The notes under the pieces are model-generated. The model did no database searches, was not told the origin of the DNA, and was given only the letters and a program-made list of their open reading frames with translations. The translations under genes and the position numbers were made by a program. From contig CAVTTH010000003.1 of NCBI GenBank assembly GCA_963737545.1, forward strand, positions 434,001-498,000: DNA of 64,000 nucleotides. Reading direction: 5' to 3'. Origin of the DNA: CAVTTH01 sp963737545. GTDB lineage: Bacteria > Verrucomicrobiota > Verrucomicrobiia > Chthoniobacterales > UBA10450. Shown here one piece after another: positions 40,360-49,411 of this stretch (position 1 is its first letter; each line of letters begins with the position of its first letter).

Positions 40360-41486
40360 AGTTGGGGAGAGAGACTGCGATAAATCTGGACGTACTGCGC
40401 GATCATTTTCCTGGCGGCAAAAAGTTCCGCGTTGCGCAGACTTTTCTCGCTCCAAATCGCGCGTTCGGTTGGATCAAGCAAACGCAACATATCCGCAGCA
40501 AAACCAGACTCGTCCTCAAGGTCATGCACGAGCGCGGCGTGACCGGCGATTTCCGGCAGCGGCCCGGCATTGCTGCAAATAACGGGACATCCGCAGGCCT
40601 GGGCTTCGATGATGGGCCAGCCGAACCCTTCGAAGCGCGAGGGATAAAGAAGCGCGATCGCGCAGCTATAAAGTGCCTCCAGTTCCAGGCTGTCCGGATT
40701 TGTGACAACGACAATTCGCGGTTCTATTCCAAGCCCTTTGCCTAACGATTCCAATTCCGGAGTAAGCGCATCGCCCGCCAGAACAAGCTGACCATTCCAC
40801 CGGTCCGTGCATCGGGCGAAGATCCGCAAAACGCCTTCCCGATTCTTGCGTCGCAGATTGGAGCCGACGTGAAGAGCAAACGGTAGTTCCCGGTTGAGCT
40901 CGCGTACTTTCGCGAGACGCGCCATCGCCTGACCACGCTCCAGTTTTCGATAGGGATAATTCAGCCCGTGTCTGACCAACTCCAATCTCGGAACTTCACT
41001 GCTACCGCCGCCAAGCAAACGCTTCGCGTCATTCAGAGTGGCCTGGGAAACACAGGCGATCACTCTGGCCCGGTGGAGACTCTTCAAAATCCAGCGCTGC
41101 AAAAAAGCGCCGGTCCATGAAGCAGGACAATCTGTTTCTTCTCCCAATGCTCCACGCACCGCGAGCAGATCGTGGCAGGTGACGACGACCGGCATGCGCT
41201 CAATTTCTTCGGCGTAAACCGCATTGGAATGATCGCAGATGTGAACGATGGCCGCCCCGCGACGGAGCGCCCGCCGCAAACGCCGGGGAAAGAGAATGAA
41301 CTTGTCGACGTAACCCAGCCACTTCTGCACGAGACGGCCGAAGAACTTGATCCCGCCGAAGGTTGATTCCGGTCGGAGCAGTTCCGCATCGATTCCCTCC
41401 GCCGCCAAACCTTCCAGCATCATCGCACTGAAACGCTGCATGCTTTGCTGCCGATCGAGAAGGTAATTACCGATCAGCAGAACCAT
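40356..41486 (-). CDS. Family 4 glycosyltransferase
   Basis: 376 residues from ATG 41486 (MVLLIGNYLLDRQQSMQRF). The C-terminal donor domain contains HVGSNLRRKNREGVLRIFAR, VVTNPDSLELEALYSCAI and PSRFEGFGWPIIEAQACGCPV. This resembles mannosyl- or rhamnosyltransferases of the GT4 family in capsule loci, but the sugar is not predictable. The start overlaps the polymerase gene end by 20 bases. The longer upstream frame is a shadow. Confidence 0.9.
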   Translation of the reverse strand: MVLLIGNYLLDRQQSMQRFSAMMLEGLAAEGIDAELLRPESTFGGIKFFGRLVQKWLGYVDKFILFPRRLRRALRRGAAIVHICDHSNAVYAEEIERMPVVVTCHDLLAVRGALGEETDCPASWTGAFLQRWILKSLHRARVIACVSQATLNDAKRLLGGGSSEVPRLELVRHGLNYPYRKLERGQAMARLAKVRELNRELPFALHVGSNLRRKNREGVLRIFARCTDRWNGQLVLAGDALTPELESLGKGLGIEPRIVVVTNPDSLELEALYSCAIALLYPSRFEGFGWPIIEAQACGCPVICSNAGPLPEIAGHAALVHDLEDESGFAADMLRLLDPTERAIWSEKSLRNAELFAARKMIAQYVQIYRSLSPQL

Positions 41487-42963
41487 TTTGATCAGGCTTG
41501 ACGGCTGGGCCGTGCAGACGGTTCGCGTATTCCGATCGGCCGAGGACACGTTTCGGCTGGCCGGGTTTCTGTCGTTCAGTCGGCGAAGGCACCGGCACGG
41601 ATTGACTGTCGGGTGACGGTCGCGTGGCAGCGAGACAAAGGCCACACAAAACCACCGCAAAGCCAAGGCTGGTTGGCTGTCCAAATTGTCCGATCAAGAG
41701 AGCTACGAACCCCGCACTAAAAAGGAACAAAGGCAAAATTTCGCTCCGTCTCAAGGCGAGGAAACTTAGATAACCCAGACGCGCGGTCAGGATGGTTCGC
41801 CAAAGAAGAAATGCGATCCCAAGAATGGGTCCGCTTTCGAGGAGGATGCGGGCCCATTCTCCCTCGGCCAGCAAAAATTCCGAATTACCGGTGAGGAACT
41901 TGGCGCCGGCGTTGGTGCCAATTCCGAGGCCATATCCGCCGAGCGGCAATCGATTGAAGAACTGGAACCCTTCGGTAAAGCCCCACGCGATCCGACTCAC
42001 AATTCCCATCGTCACCGTCGTATCCGCCGCCTCCGCCGATTGAGTAAATCGATCGGAAAGAATACCGAGACCCTCTTTAAAAATCGGGAGACGGGAGATG
42101 ATTATTCCCGCGACCACCACCATGAGCAGGTTGCGTCCGAATTTATTTATCGCTTCGGGCCGAAAGAGAAGGATCACCAGCAGTGACAGAACAACGAGAA
42201 GAACCGAGGCCACGGCCGACCGGCTTCCCGAAACTACCAGGGCGACGAGGACCGCAAATCCCGATCCGAACAGAACCCACGAATTGCGCTTTACGCGAGA
42301 AAGCGCGGCATCGAGCAGGAAAGCGGTGGCGGTGGCAGTAAAAAAGATCGTGCCGGAGACGAAAGAGAAAGTGCCGGGTGGACGAATCTTGCCGCCGCCG
42401 GCCGTGATCTGTTCGCCCTCGCCGAGACCGACGGTGCGATTGATGAACGAGTCCGGCGCGGCTCTGAATTGCAGTACCATCAGAAGAGCCATCGGAATCA
42501 TCGCGAGGATCGTCCACCATCCGATTTTCCTGACGTCCTTTTCGTCGAGAACGTTCGCGATGACGAAAATCAAAGGGAGATGAAGGAAGTTGGAGCGAAA
42601 TCCGAAGGTGGTGACAAGAACGAGCGGTTTCCAGGAAACGTACGGCTCCAGAACAAGCAGACCAACCAGCCACGAAAGTATTCCGATGATAAAGAGTGAG
42701 ATCGTGAAGCGCCCGGTTGGGAAAACGCGGGCCCTGACGGCAAGCAAATAGATCGCGATCACCACCGGATCGCGCACGACCAGGAGTGGATTGGAAAATT
42801 GCGGAACAATCCATTTCCGCAGAGCGCCCTCCATCACCAACAGGATGATGTAGAGCCAGATCAGCCATTGAATATGCCTGAGTGTCGCCGATCGATCAAA
42901 GACCTTGGGAACGTTCCCCGGCCCGGGTGCTCGCCGCGGATTAGGATTGGCAATGCGGTTCAT
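41467..42963 (-). CDS. Wzy-like O-antigen/exopolysaccharide polymerase
   Basis: 498 residues with 11-12 membrane helices. A periplasmic loop near residues 300-360 (GFTEGFQFFNRLPLGGYGLG; SEFLLAEGEWARILLESGP) is of the kind found in Wzy polymerases. Proline/charge-rich ends are cytoplasmic. It would join lipid-linked repeat units after flipping. It overlaps neighbours on both sides (1 base upstream, 20 bases downstream), so the gene is translationally coupled in the operon. Confidence 0.87.
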   Translation of the reverse strand: MNRIANPNPRRAPGPGNVPKVFDRSATLRHIQWLIWLYIILLVMEGALRKWIVPQFSNPLLVVRDPVVIAIYLLAVRARVFPTGRFTISLFIIGILSWLVGLLVLEPYVSWKPLVLVTTFGFRSNFLHLPLIFVIANVLDEKDVRKIGWWTILAMIPMALLMVLQFRAAPDSFINRTVGLGEGEQITAGGGKIRPPGTFSFVSGTIFFTATATAFLLDAALSRVKRNSWVLFGSGFAVLVALVVSGSRSAVASVLLVVLSLLVILLFRPEAINKFGRNLLMVVVAGIIISRLPIFKEGLGILSDRFTQSAEAADTTVTMGIVSRIAWGFTEGFQFFNRLPLGGYGLGIGTNAGAKFLTGNSEFLLAEGEWARILLESGPILGIAFLLWRTILTARLGYLSFLALRRSEILPLFLFSAGFVALLIGQFGQPTSLGFAVVLCGLCLAATRPSPDSQSVPVPSPTERQKPGQPKRVLGRSEYANRLHGPAVKPDQNGSADR

Positions 42964-44162
42964 TAGTGGGCGGTTCGTCTATCAATCACGTCTCGTGCCA
43001 CCTCAACCACGCGTCGCCGATAATTTCCCCAGGTGTGGGAGCGCGCCTTTTGTTGGGCGGCCTCCTGCATGGCAGAGAGTCGATCGCGATCGCGCGAGAG
43101 CAAACGAAGCTTCTCCGCGATCGCTTCCGCGGAACGGATCGGAACAATAAACCCATCCACGCCTTCTTCGATCAAATCCGGACCGGCCGTGTGACTCGTC
43201 GTAATCACGGGCATTCCCTGCGCCATCGCTTCCAAAATGACCAGCCCGAATCCTTCAAAGAGCGAGGGAAAAACAAGGACATCCTGCCGCGCCATTTCGT
43301 CGAGCACCGCCTGATGTGCGAGACTGGGCAACCATCGATACTTGCGGACTGCCGCTTCCAGCGGCCGGCAGTTGGATGTAGTCTTTCTGCCTAACAAAGT
43401 GAGTTCCACGGAATCGTCGAGCATCTCCACGGCTTTGAGCAGATACGACAGGCCTTTGCGTTGACCAAGCCCGCCCGCAAAAAGGACGCGTAGTTTGCCA
43501 CTGGTTCGTTTGCGTTCCGCGGAACTGGCAGGCGGTGCGCCGTACGGGATCACATCGATCTGCGCTTCAAAAGTTGCGGTGGACAATGTGCTCCGCGTGA
43601 AAGTGCTCGCCACGATCACGCGATTCGCCAGCTTCAATTCCTCATCCTTGCGCTCGAGTTTCTCGGCGCCGTCCTGTAAACCGGTTAACGTGCTCGCCCA
43701 TTCCGGCTCGCGTTCGCATTCCGCCGCAAAAATTTTCTGCCCCGCCCGCCAATAACCGATCGGCAGATCGTAAACGCGAGCGATCCCCTGCCTCACAGCA
43801 GCGCGAAAGGAATCGAGCGCCATGTCTTCGTACGCGTAAAGGAGATCGCACCCCGGCAGATTGCGCAGCCGCGCGGCGACTCTTTTGTCCAAAGCGCGCG
43901 AGACCTGTTCGATCGAAAACGCGCCGGTCAAAAGCCGTGCGATCTCGCGCGCGGGAACGGTGCGCGTCCGCGCGCGGACGGAGTCGGGAAACGACCGTCG
44001 CGCCAACACATCCGTAATCGCCGCCGGCAAAATGCGATGGAGAATTCCACGCTTGTTCCAGTTCAGCGTTGTCCAAAACTCGCCCAAAAGATTCGCTTCG
44101 TTAAAGGCGAGAGCTGTCTGCCGGACGTTTTCGTTTCCGGTCGCGTGAGACAAAACAATCAT
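42963..44162 (-). CDS. Family 4 glycosyltransferase
   Basis: 399 residues. The N-terminal domain has an unusual beginning (MIVLSHATGNENVRQTALAF). The donor domain shows LFAGGLGQRKGLSYLLKAV and SLFEGFGLVILEAMAQGMPV with the E-x7-E pair. An internal Cys-containing segment (GCDLLYAYEDMALDSF) contacts the acceptor side. It overlaps the next gene by one base and the upstream GT4 by ATGA. Confidence 0.91.
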   Translation of the reverse strand: MIVLSHATGNENVRQTALAFNEANLLGEFWTTLNWNKRGILHRILPAAITDVLARRSFPDSVRARTRTVPAREIARLLTGAFSIEQVSRALDKRVAARLRNLPGCDLLYAYEDMALDSFRAAVRQGIARVYDLPIGYWRAGQKIFAAECEREPEWASTLTGLQDGAEKLERKDEELKLANRVIVASTFTRSTLSTATFEAQIDVIPYGAPPASSAERKRTSGKLRVLFAGGLGQRKGLSYLLKAVEMLDDSVELTLLGRKTTSNCRPLEAAVRKYRWLPSLAHQAVLDEMARQDVLVFPSLFEGFGLVILEAMAQGMPVITTSHTAGPDLIEEGVDGFIVPIRSAEAIAEKLRLLSRDRDRLSAMQEAAQQKARSHTWGNYRRRVVEVARDVIDRRTAH

Positions 44163-45175
44163 GCGGTCACCTGTTGCATCAGGTCGCAGTACGCCTTGGC
44201 CACAGTTTTCGCTTTGAAACGCGCGAGATGCGCCGGTGCCGCCGCGCGGAAGGAATCTTCGCGCATGGAATCGGAGAGACAGGTTCGCAGCGCATCGGCC
44301 AGCGCTTGTTCATTCCCATTTGGAAACGTCAGGCCACACGGTCCGATCGCCTCCTTCAATCCCCCATTTTCGGAACCGATCACGACGCAGCCGCAGGCTA
44401 TGCCTTCCAGCGCGACGACGCCAAATGGTTCGGCCCAACGGGAAGGCACGACCAGGATGCGATGTTGATTCAACATTTCGGCAAGCGCGTTCCCCGATTT
44501 CTGACCAACAAAATTCACCTGCGAATCGAGACCAAGAGCGGACGTCATGCGACGAAGCCGAGCTTCTTCCGGGCCGCTCCCGATGACTGTCAGTTCGGGT
44601 TTCATTCCTTTTTCCTGTAAACTCTTTAGCGCGCTCAGAAGCAGGTCCAAACCTTTGTCGGAAACGAGCCGGCCCAAAAAAACGAGTGCCTTGTTTCGCG
44701 CAATTCCCGGAACTGCACGAAACAAATCATCGCGGTACGGGTTTCCGATGATCATCGCCGGAACCGCCAGCCGTTTCGCGACGGCGTTGCTGATCGCCAC
44801 ATTCGTGACGCGCGGAAGGAGCGCGAGTTTGATCCGATCAGCCCAACCGATTTCGCCGCGCGGATTTTGAATCCAAGTTTGATGGACGACGATCACCCGT
44901 TTCCGCAAAAGCAGCGCCGGAATCAGACTTCGCAAACTGATATTGTTTTGAAACACGACGTCGCACCATCGGAGCAGCCGCGTCAGCGTTCGAAGAGAAG
45001 GCTGCCGTGTGACGGGATAATTATTTTCGCCGGTTCGTTCGCCGGGCGTCTCAGTGATCAATTCGACGGTGTGGCCGGCCGCGACGAATTCCGCAGCCAG
45101 AATCGCCGAGACGGATTCGATGCCGCCGACGCTGGGATGAAAAGCGTAGGAAGAAAAGAGTATCCTCATCGCCAA
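44159..45175 (-). CDS. Family 4 glycosyltransferase
   Basis: 338 residues, opening MRILFSSYAFHPSVGGIES from the second ATG (45169) or with two more residues from 45175. Donor motifs: FLGRLVSDKGLDLLLSALKSL, GSGPEEARLRRMTSALGL and SRWAEPFGVVALEGIACGCV. The short N-terminal domain is typical of compact GT4 enzymes. A gap of 106 bases separates it from the MBOAT gene upstream. Confidence 0.91.
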   Translation of the reverse strand: MAMRILFSSYAFHPSVGGIESVSAILAAEFVAAGHTVELITETPGERTGENNYPVTRQPSLRTLTRLLRWCDVVFQNNISLRSLIPALLLRKRVIVVHQTWIQNPRGEIGWADRIKLALLPRVTNVAISNAVAKRLAVPAMIIGNPYRDDLFRAVPGIARNKALVFLGRLVSDKGLDLLLSALKSLQEKGMKPELTVIGSGPEEARLRRMTSALGLDSQVNFVGQKSGNALAEMLNQHRILVVPSRWAEPFGVVALEGIACGCVVIGSENGGLKEAIGPCGLTFPNGNEQALADALRTCLSDSMREDSFRAAAPAHLARFKAKTVAKAYCDLMQQVTA

Positions 45176-45281
45176 GGCGGACGTTCGGAGAATTCACAAA
45201 CTACTACAAGCCATCTCCCGCAAAAGAGCGCAGCCGCAACAACTCCAGGCTGGCGTACGCTTCGCGTGACGATCTGAAAGA

Positions 45282-46751
45282 TCAAAACTGAAAGTAGATA
45301 AACGGCGCTTTCTCGCCCGTTCGCGCGAGCAGGATCGAGACGATGAGCAGACCGGCGGCGGCGCCGCCGAGCAATCCGTATGCGAAGGGGCGGCCGCGCA
45401 AGCTGACAAAGAATGCGGGCACGGATTCGCCGCGACGAAGGGCCGCGAAACAGAGCGTGCCCACGCCATAAACGATCAGGAGCAGCCAGATCGAGAGATC
45501 GTTCGCGCCACCGGAAAGCATTTTTTCGTGATCGAAGCTCACGACTTTGCGCAGACATTCCCAGCTTTCGGTCACGTGGGTCAGCCGGAAAAAAGCGCGC
45601 GCCAGACAGACGATATGGAAGGTGAGCGCGACGCCGACGAACCACCGGATCGATGAAGGAATTTTCTGGAGAGATTTGAATCGACTCAGCAGGTCCAGCT
45701 TTTGCCAGCCGCGATGAATGATCAGGAATGCGCCGTGCATCGCTCCCCAAAGGAGGAAGGTCCAACTGGCACCGTGCCAAAAGCCGCCGAGCGTCAGCGA
45801 CACCATAACGGTAAAGGCCGACCACGCCGTGCTGCCGCGATTTCCACCCAACGGAATGTAAACGTAATCGCGCATGAAACGGTAGAGTGTCATGTGCCAG
45901 CGTCGCCAAAACTCGCGAATCGAGGGCGCGAGGTAAGGGGCGCGAAAATTTTCCGGCCAGCGAAATCCGAAGACGAGGCCGAGCCCGCGCGCGATGTCGG
46001 TGTAACCAGAAAAATCGAAGAATATCTGGTAGGCGTAGAGATAAAGATACGGCAGCGACCAGACGCCGGCCGTCGCCGGATTCATGATCTCGGCAAAAAA
46101 CGGATCGATCGCGACACCGATGCTATCCGCCAGCACCAGTTTCTTGAAATAACCGCGCGCGATCAAACCAAGCGCCTCCATCGGCATCTCGGGACGCTGC
46201 GGCAATTCGGCCGGACCGAGATGAACAAGGAATTCGCGCGCCCGGAGGATCGGTCCGGCGACGAGGTGAGGGAAAAACGAAGTGAAAAGACCGTAGCGCC
46301 AAAGGTTCGGCTCGGCCGGGCCGATGCGGCGATAAACATCGACCATGTAGGCGATGCCGGTAAAGGAGTAGAACGAGACGCCCATCGGCACGACCCAATC
46401 GCCGGGCGGACCCGCGAAGGCGGCCAGTGCCGGCCGATGCAGCGCCACCGCCAGGGTGTTCAAAACGAGCGGCGTGTATTTCAAAAAACAAAGCACACCA
46501 ATGTTAAAGGCAAGACCCACCACCAGCACTGCGCGGCGCCGGCGAGTCCGGCCTAGCCACAACCCGACGCTCCAGTCGACCAGACAATAAGCCGCGATTA
46601 TCCCCAGCACCGCCGGACGTTTCCATCCGTAAAAGGCCAGACTCACCGCGAGCATGACCGCGATTTGCGTGGCATAGCGACCGCGCACCAGCCACCAAAG
46701 GCCGAAGACGATCGGCAGAAACCAGATGAACTCGTGGTCGACGAAACTCAT
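45282..46751 (-). CDS. MBOAT-family O-acyltransferase (AlgI-like)
   Basis: A membrane-bound acyltransferase of 489 residues with about ten helices. The catalytic His lies in LGGFWHGASWTFLLWG. Other family blocks are YSFTGIAYMVDVYR, DFSGYTDIARGLGLVFG and FRAPYLAPSIREFWRRWHMT. AlgI-type proteins pass acyl groups across the membrane to partner transferases. The start overlaps the SGNH gene stop (ATGA), so the pair probably O-acylates the polymer together. Confidence 0.94.
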   Translation of the reverse strand: MSFVDHEFIWFLPIVFGLWWLVRGRYATQIAVMLAVSLAFYGWKRPAVLGIIAAYCLVDWSVGLWLGRTRRRRAVLVVGLAFNIGVLCFLKYTPLVLNTLAVALHRPALAAFAGPPGDWVVPMGVSFYSFTGIAYMVDVYRRIGPAEPNLWRYGLFTSFFPHLVAGPILRAREFLVHLGPAELPQRPEMPMEALGLIARGYFKKLVLADSIGVAIDPFFAEIMNPATAGVWSLPYLYLYAYQIFFDFSGYTDIARGLGLVFGFRWPENFRAPYLAPSIREFWRRWHMTLYRFMRDYVYIPLGGNRGSTAWSAFTVMVSLTLGGFWHGASWTFLLWGAMHGAFLIIHRGWQKLDLLSRFKSLQKIPSSIRWFVGVALTFHIVCLARAFFRLTHVTESWECLRKVVSFDHEKMLSGGANDLSIWLLLIVYGVGTLCFAALRRGESVPAFFVSLRGRPFAYGLLGGAAAGLLIVSILLARTGEKAPFIYFQF

Positions 46752-47728
46752 GGCGCGCTGGTTTCTTTCGGCTCGGTCTTCCAATGGGCCAACAACGCTG
46801 AAAGCACGAGGCGATTGGCCTTGGTCGTGAAATGCCAGTCGGGGAGGAAGAGAGAAAGCTTGTCCGGTTCATCCACAAAAAGATCGCGCGCATCGAAACA
46901 ATCGATGCCTTCGCCGCGACATTGTTCGCGCACGAAATCCTGCAACGGGTAACCGGCCTTCCCGAAAATCTGCTCGCGGTTTGGCAAGAGCAACACGGTC
47001 ACGGGCACGTGATGTTTGCGACACGTCGCGCCCAGGACACGGAAGATCGTCGCGAGGTCGTTTTGCAAATCTGGCCCGACGAAATCGGTAACGTGCTTCG
47101 GTTGAAATTCCGGATTTCCGATATGTTGCCCACTTCGCACCCAGGCCAGCATGGCGAGCCGGCTCGATCGGATGAGCGCGTCGAACGGTCGCAGCGGGAG
47201 CCGCAACCGATAAGTAATCGCGCCCCGACTGTTCACGACCATCGTGCGCAGCGGCTGTCGGCCGAGCGGCGTGATGTCGATCGGCAGGAGGACAAGAATG
47301 ATGCGCTCCGGCTTCAGGCCGGAATTGAGCAGGAGTCGAATCTGCGCGACGTGCCGGGGCAGGTCCGCGTTGCGTTGCAGATAGAACATTTCCACGTCGG
47401 GCACGGTCTCTTGCGCCATGTCGCCCAACATCCCCGGCGCCTGAGCAAACGAATTCCCGAACCATGCCCAGATTCGCTTTGGCCGATCCGGTTGCTCCAA
47501 TTCCTTCAGCCGGGCCGCATACTCGCTCCGGAAATCATCAAGGCTGCGGTAGTCGGCGCCGAGTTCGGGATCGGGGCGGTAAACGCCGGTCAGCGAAGAA
47601 CCTTCCCCGAGGAACGGTTGCAACTCGTCGGGCAAGCGCAGCCGGGTGATCAATTCCCCGAGCAGGATGGAACAAGCGAATCCGACGAAAAGTCCGATAA
47701 CAAAGCGGAGCGACGGTTTGCGAATCAC
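46748..47728 (-). CDS. SGNH-hydrolase-like periplasmic acyltransferase partner
   Basis: 326 residues with one N-terminal membrane anchor (FVIGLFVGFACSILLGELI). The sequence FGNSFAQAPG places a Ser in a GxS nucleophile-like block, and DWHFTTKANRLV near the end supplies the Asp/His pair of SGNH enzymes. This is the layout of AlgJ/AlgX- or DltD-like proteins that act with an MBOAT. It is the last gene before the cassette region. Which acyl group is moved is unknown. Confidence 0.78.
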   Translation of the reverse strand: MIRKPSLRFVIGLFVGFACSILLGELITRLRLPDELQPFLGEGSSLTGVYRPDPELGADYRSLDDFRSEYAARLKELEQPDRPKRIWAWFGNSFAQAPGMLGDMAQETVPDVEMFYLQRNADLPRHVAQIRLLLNSGLKPERIILVLLPIDITPLGRQPLRTMVVNSRGAITYRLRLPLRPFDALIRSSRLAMLAWVRSGQHIGNPEFQPKHVTDFVGPDLQNDLATIFRVLGATCRKHHVPVTVLLLPNREQIFGKAGYPLQDFVREQCRGEGIDCFDARDLFVDEPDKLSLFLPDWHFTTKANRLVLSALLAHWKTEPKETSAP

Positions 47729-48071
47729 AGAGGTATTGACGTGAACGGGCGCATCCTCTTGTTTTTCGGATGCGCGCGCGAGCGGGAATTTTACCAGCTC
47801 GTCTGCGACAATGGCGGCGACGCCGGCGCGCCTCCGGCAAATCTCCTAACGACTACTCGCCTGCAGGTTTGTTCGGGTCGAAGACTGCGATGTTTGCGCC
47901 AAATTGCGTTCCGGGCTCGGTCAAGCAATCTGAGATTGCCGGGAGAAGCGCCAGTGGGTAACGTTGCGACCGTGTTCGGGATTCTTCCGATTGGCCTCCA
48001 GAAAGCACGCGGACCAGGCCGAATCATTCCCCTTTTCCCAAGAAATTGCCGAATAATTCCGCCCACTTCTC
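47729..48071. other. Intergenic region before the cassette cluster
   Basis: About 340 bases with no supported gene; the open frames there are shadows without coding signature. It contains one CGTTAGG word on the minus strand (47845-47851). It ends at the first GTTAGGC core site. It could hold a decayed attachment site, but I see no paired core or stem. Confidence 0.5.
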
Positions 48072-48078
48072 GTTAGGC
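48072..48078 (+). other. Integron-type core site (GTTAGGC), left edge of ankyrin cassette
   Basis: A GTTRRRY core (GTTAGGC) 41 bases before the ankyrin gene start, in the position where a recombined cassette junction would lie. No matching R'' partner of the right spacing is visible upstream, so it could represent an attI-type junction or a truncated site. Confidence 0.5.
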
Positions 48079-48119
48079 GCTTCGGCGCGCACCCACCACA
48101 ACCAAAACAAACACAAAAC

Positions 48120-48716
48120 ATGAAAGCACTCCGCAACATTTATACCGTCTGCGTCTCATCAATTGCATTCACCACGCTCCTAGCCGCCTCTTTCCTTCCC
48201 ACTCGTGCCGTTGGGCAAGAATCCCAAAGCGCCCCACGCCGCCAAATCATCGAAGCCCTTAATAAGAAGGACGCGCAAACAGTCTGTAAATTGGCCAAAG
48301 CGCATCCAGAACTATATAACACGAAAGGCAGTGACGGCATGACGCCATTGCACGTCGCAGCAGCCCTAGGTCAGAAAGATACGGTTCAACTGCTCCTGGC
48401 CACAGGAGCAGATGTCAACGCAAAGAGCAATGATGCTGATACAGCTTTGCATGTCGCAGTTATCACCAACAATAAAGACGTTGCTGAACTCCTGCTGACC
48501 AAGGGCGCAGGCATCGATGCGAAGAACGGACATGGCGTAACTCCCTTGTATTACGCGGTAGCTAGAGGCGGCAAAGACATCGTTGAGCTCTTGCTGACAA
48601 ATGGCGCGGACATCAACGTGAAAGCCGACGACGGCAAAACGCTACTGAGCTTGGCGATTGCAACTCACCGTGATGCCATCGCCGCGCTGCTGCGGGCAAA
48701 AGGCGCGCAGGAATAA
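48120..48716 (+). CDS. Secreted ankyrin-repeat protein (putative cassette gene)
   Basis: 198 residues: signal peptide (SSIAFTTLLAASFLPTRAVG), a short helical region, then four ankyrin repeats from about residue 70 (DGMTPLHVAAALGQKDTVQL; DADTALHVAVITNNKDVAEL; HGVTPLYYAVARGGKDIVEL; DGKTLLSLAIATHRDAIAAL). It is probably periplasmic or surface-exposed and binds proteins. Its strand is opposite to the surrounding polysaccharide genes, and it has more AT-rich, less biased codons than its neighbours. It starts 41 bases after the GTTAGGC core at 48072. Confidence 0.88.
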   Translation: MKALRNIYTVCVSSIAFTTLLAASFLPTRAVGQESQSAPRRQIIEALNKKDAQTVCKLAKAHPELYNTKGSDGMTPLHVAAALGQKDTVQLLLATGADVNAKSNDADTALHVAVITNNKDVAELLLTKGAGIDAKNGHGVTPLYYAVARGGKDIVELLLTNGADINVKADDGKTLLSLAIATHRDAIAALLRAKGAQE

Positions 48717-48907
48717 TGAACTCAATCGAGAAGACGCGGAAATCATCCGATCCGCTGATGGGCTATCGCTCCGTCACCAGCGTCTTCGTCACACAAGGAA
48801 ACACGGTGAACGATTATGATATTCGTGAGCGCCGGGAGCAAAGCGCGCAATCGTTTAACCAAGGCGATGCAGCGAACGGCGGACCCGCCTTGCGATTCAC
48901 TTTTTGA
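48716..48907 (+). CDS. Small open frame running into the attC-like site (doubtful)
   Basis: 63 codons starting in the TAATG overlap with the ankyrin stop. The last 18 codons are a translation of the attC-like left arm, which is a common false-gene pattern in cassette arrays. No recognisable domain. It may be a degraded second cassette gene or non-coding. Confidence 0.25.
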   Translation: MNSIEKTRKSSDPLMGYRSVTSVFVTQGNTVNDYDIRERREQSAQSFNQGDAANGGPALRFTF

Positions 48908-48977
48908 GATGACTACTTACTTGACTCGGAGCGGCGCGCGCTCTCGGAGCCGTCGCTGATCTTGTGTCTCGTTAGGC
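48853..48977 (+). other. Putative attC recombination site (125 bp)
   Basis: It begins with GTTTAAC (RYYYAAC) and ends with GTTAGGC (GTTRRRY). Between them the arms pair: CAAG, AT, CAGCG, ACGGC at 48860-48880 with GCCGT, CGCTG, AT, CTTG at 48949-48964. Left-arm bases GCG (48864-48866), G48869 and A48875 are unpaired, like the spacer and extrahelical bases of attC hairpins. A 68-base central loop remains. It separates the ankyrin and MAPEG genes. Confidence 0.75.
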
Positions 48978-48999
48978 CGCTGCTGCATTTCCGTAAACC

Positions 49000-49395
49000 A
49001 TGACGACCGAGCTTCGATTTCTAACGGCGACGGTGATTCTGGGACTCTTGCACCTGATCGCGGACTCCCACCTCATCAGCTCTCAGCTCGGCTATCGCTG
49101 GACAGCCAGTAGCCGGGAGCAGCCCGTGCCCCCATTGCGCGGGGTCGCACACCGGGTGGATCAGGCCTACACCAACTTCATGGAAACTTTTCCTTTCTTC
49201 GTTGCCGTCGTTTTGGCAGCCCATCTCGCTGACCGCCACGGGGCGTTGACCTTGTGGGGAGTCCAGCTCTACTTCTGGGGACGAGTCGGCTACGTCCTGG
49301 CCGCCGCGGCCGGCTTCGGGCTAGTCCGCTCAATCGTGTTCTTTAACACCGCTCTAGCCGGCATCGCCCTCTTTCTCATCACCCTTCTATGCTAA
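49000..49395 (+). CDS. MAPEG-family membrane protein (putative cassette gene)
   Basis: 131 residues with four membrane helices. RGVAHRVDQAYTNFMETFPFFVAVVLAAHLA, WGVQLYFWGRVGYVLAAAAGFGLVRS and the Arg/Asn-Glu pattern at the start of helix 2 are typical of MAPEG proteins, a family including glutathione- and leukotriene-linked enzymes. The start lies 22 bases after a GTTAGGC core. It is on the plus strand, against the polysaccharide operon. The biological role is unknown; glutathione-dependent detoxification is one family possibility. Confidence 0.87.
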   Translation: MTTELRFLTATVILGLLHLIADSHLISSQLGYRWTASSREQPVPPLRGVAHRVDQAYTNFMETFPFFVAVVLAAHLADRHGALTLWGVQLYFWGRVGYVLAAAAGFGLVRSIVFFNTALAGIALFLITLLC

Positions 49396-49411
49396 TTCTG
49401 TTACATCCGGC

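Noticed and set aside
47791..48066. 91-codon minus-strand frame before the cassette cluster
   Set aside because: No ribosome site, odd composition (Arg/Pro rich) and no domain; treated as intergenic.
46832..48076. 414-codon plus-strand frame across the SGNH gene
   Set aside because: Antisense shadow of a real gene with no recognisable domain; its stop merely falls in the GTTAG of the core site.
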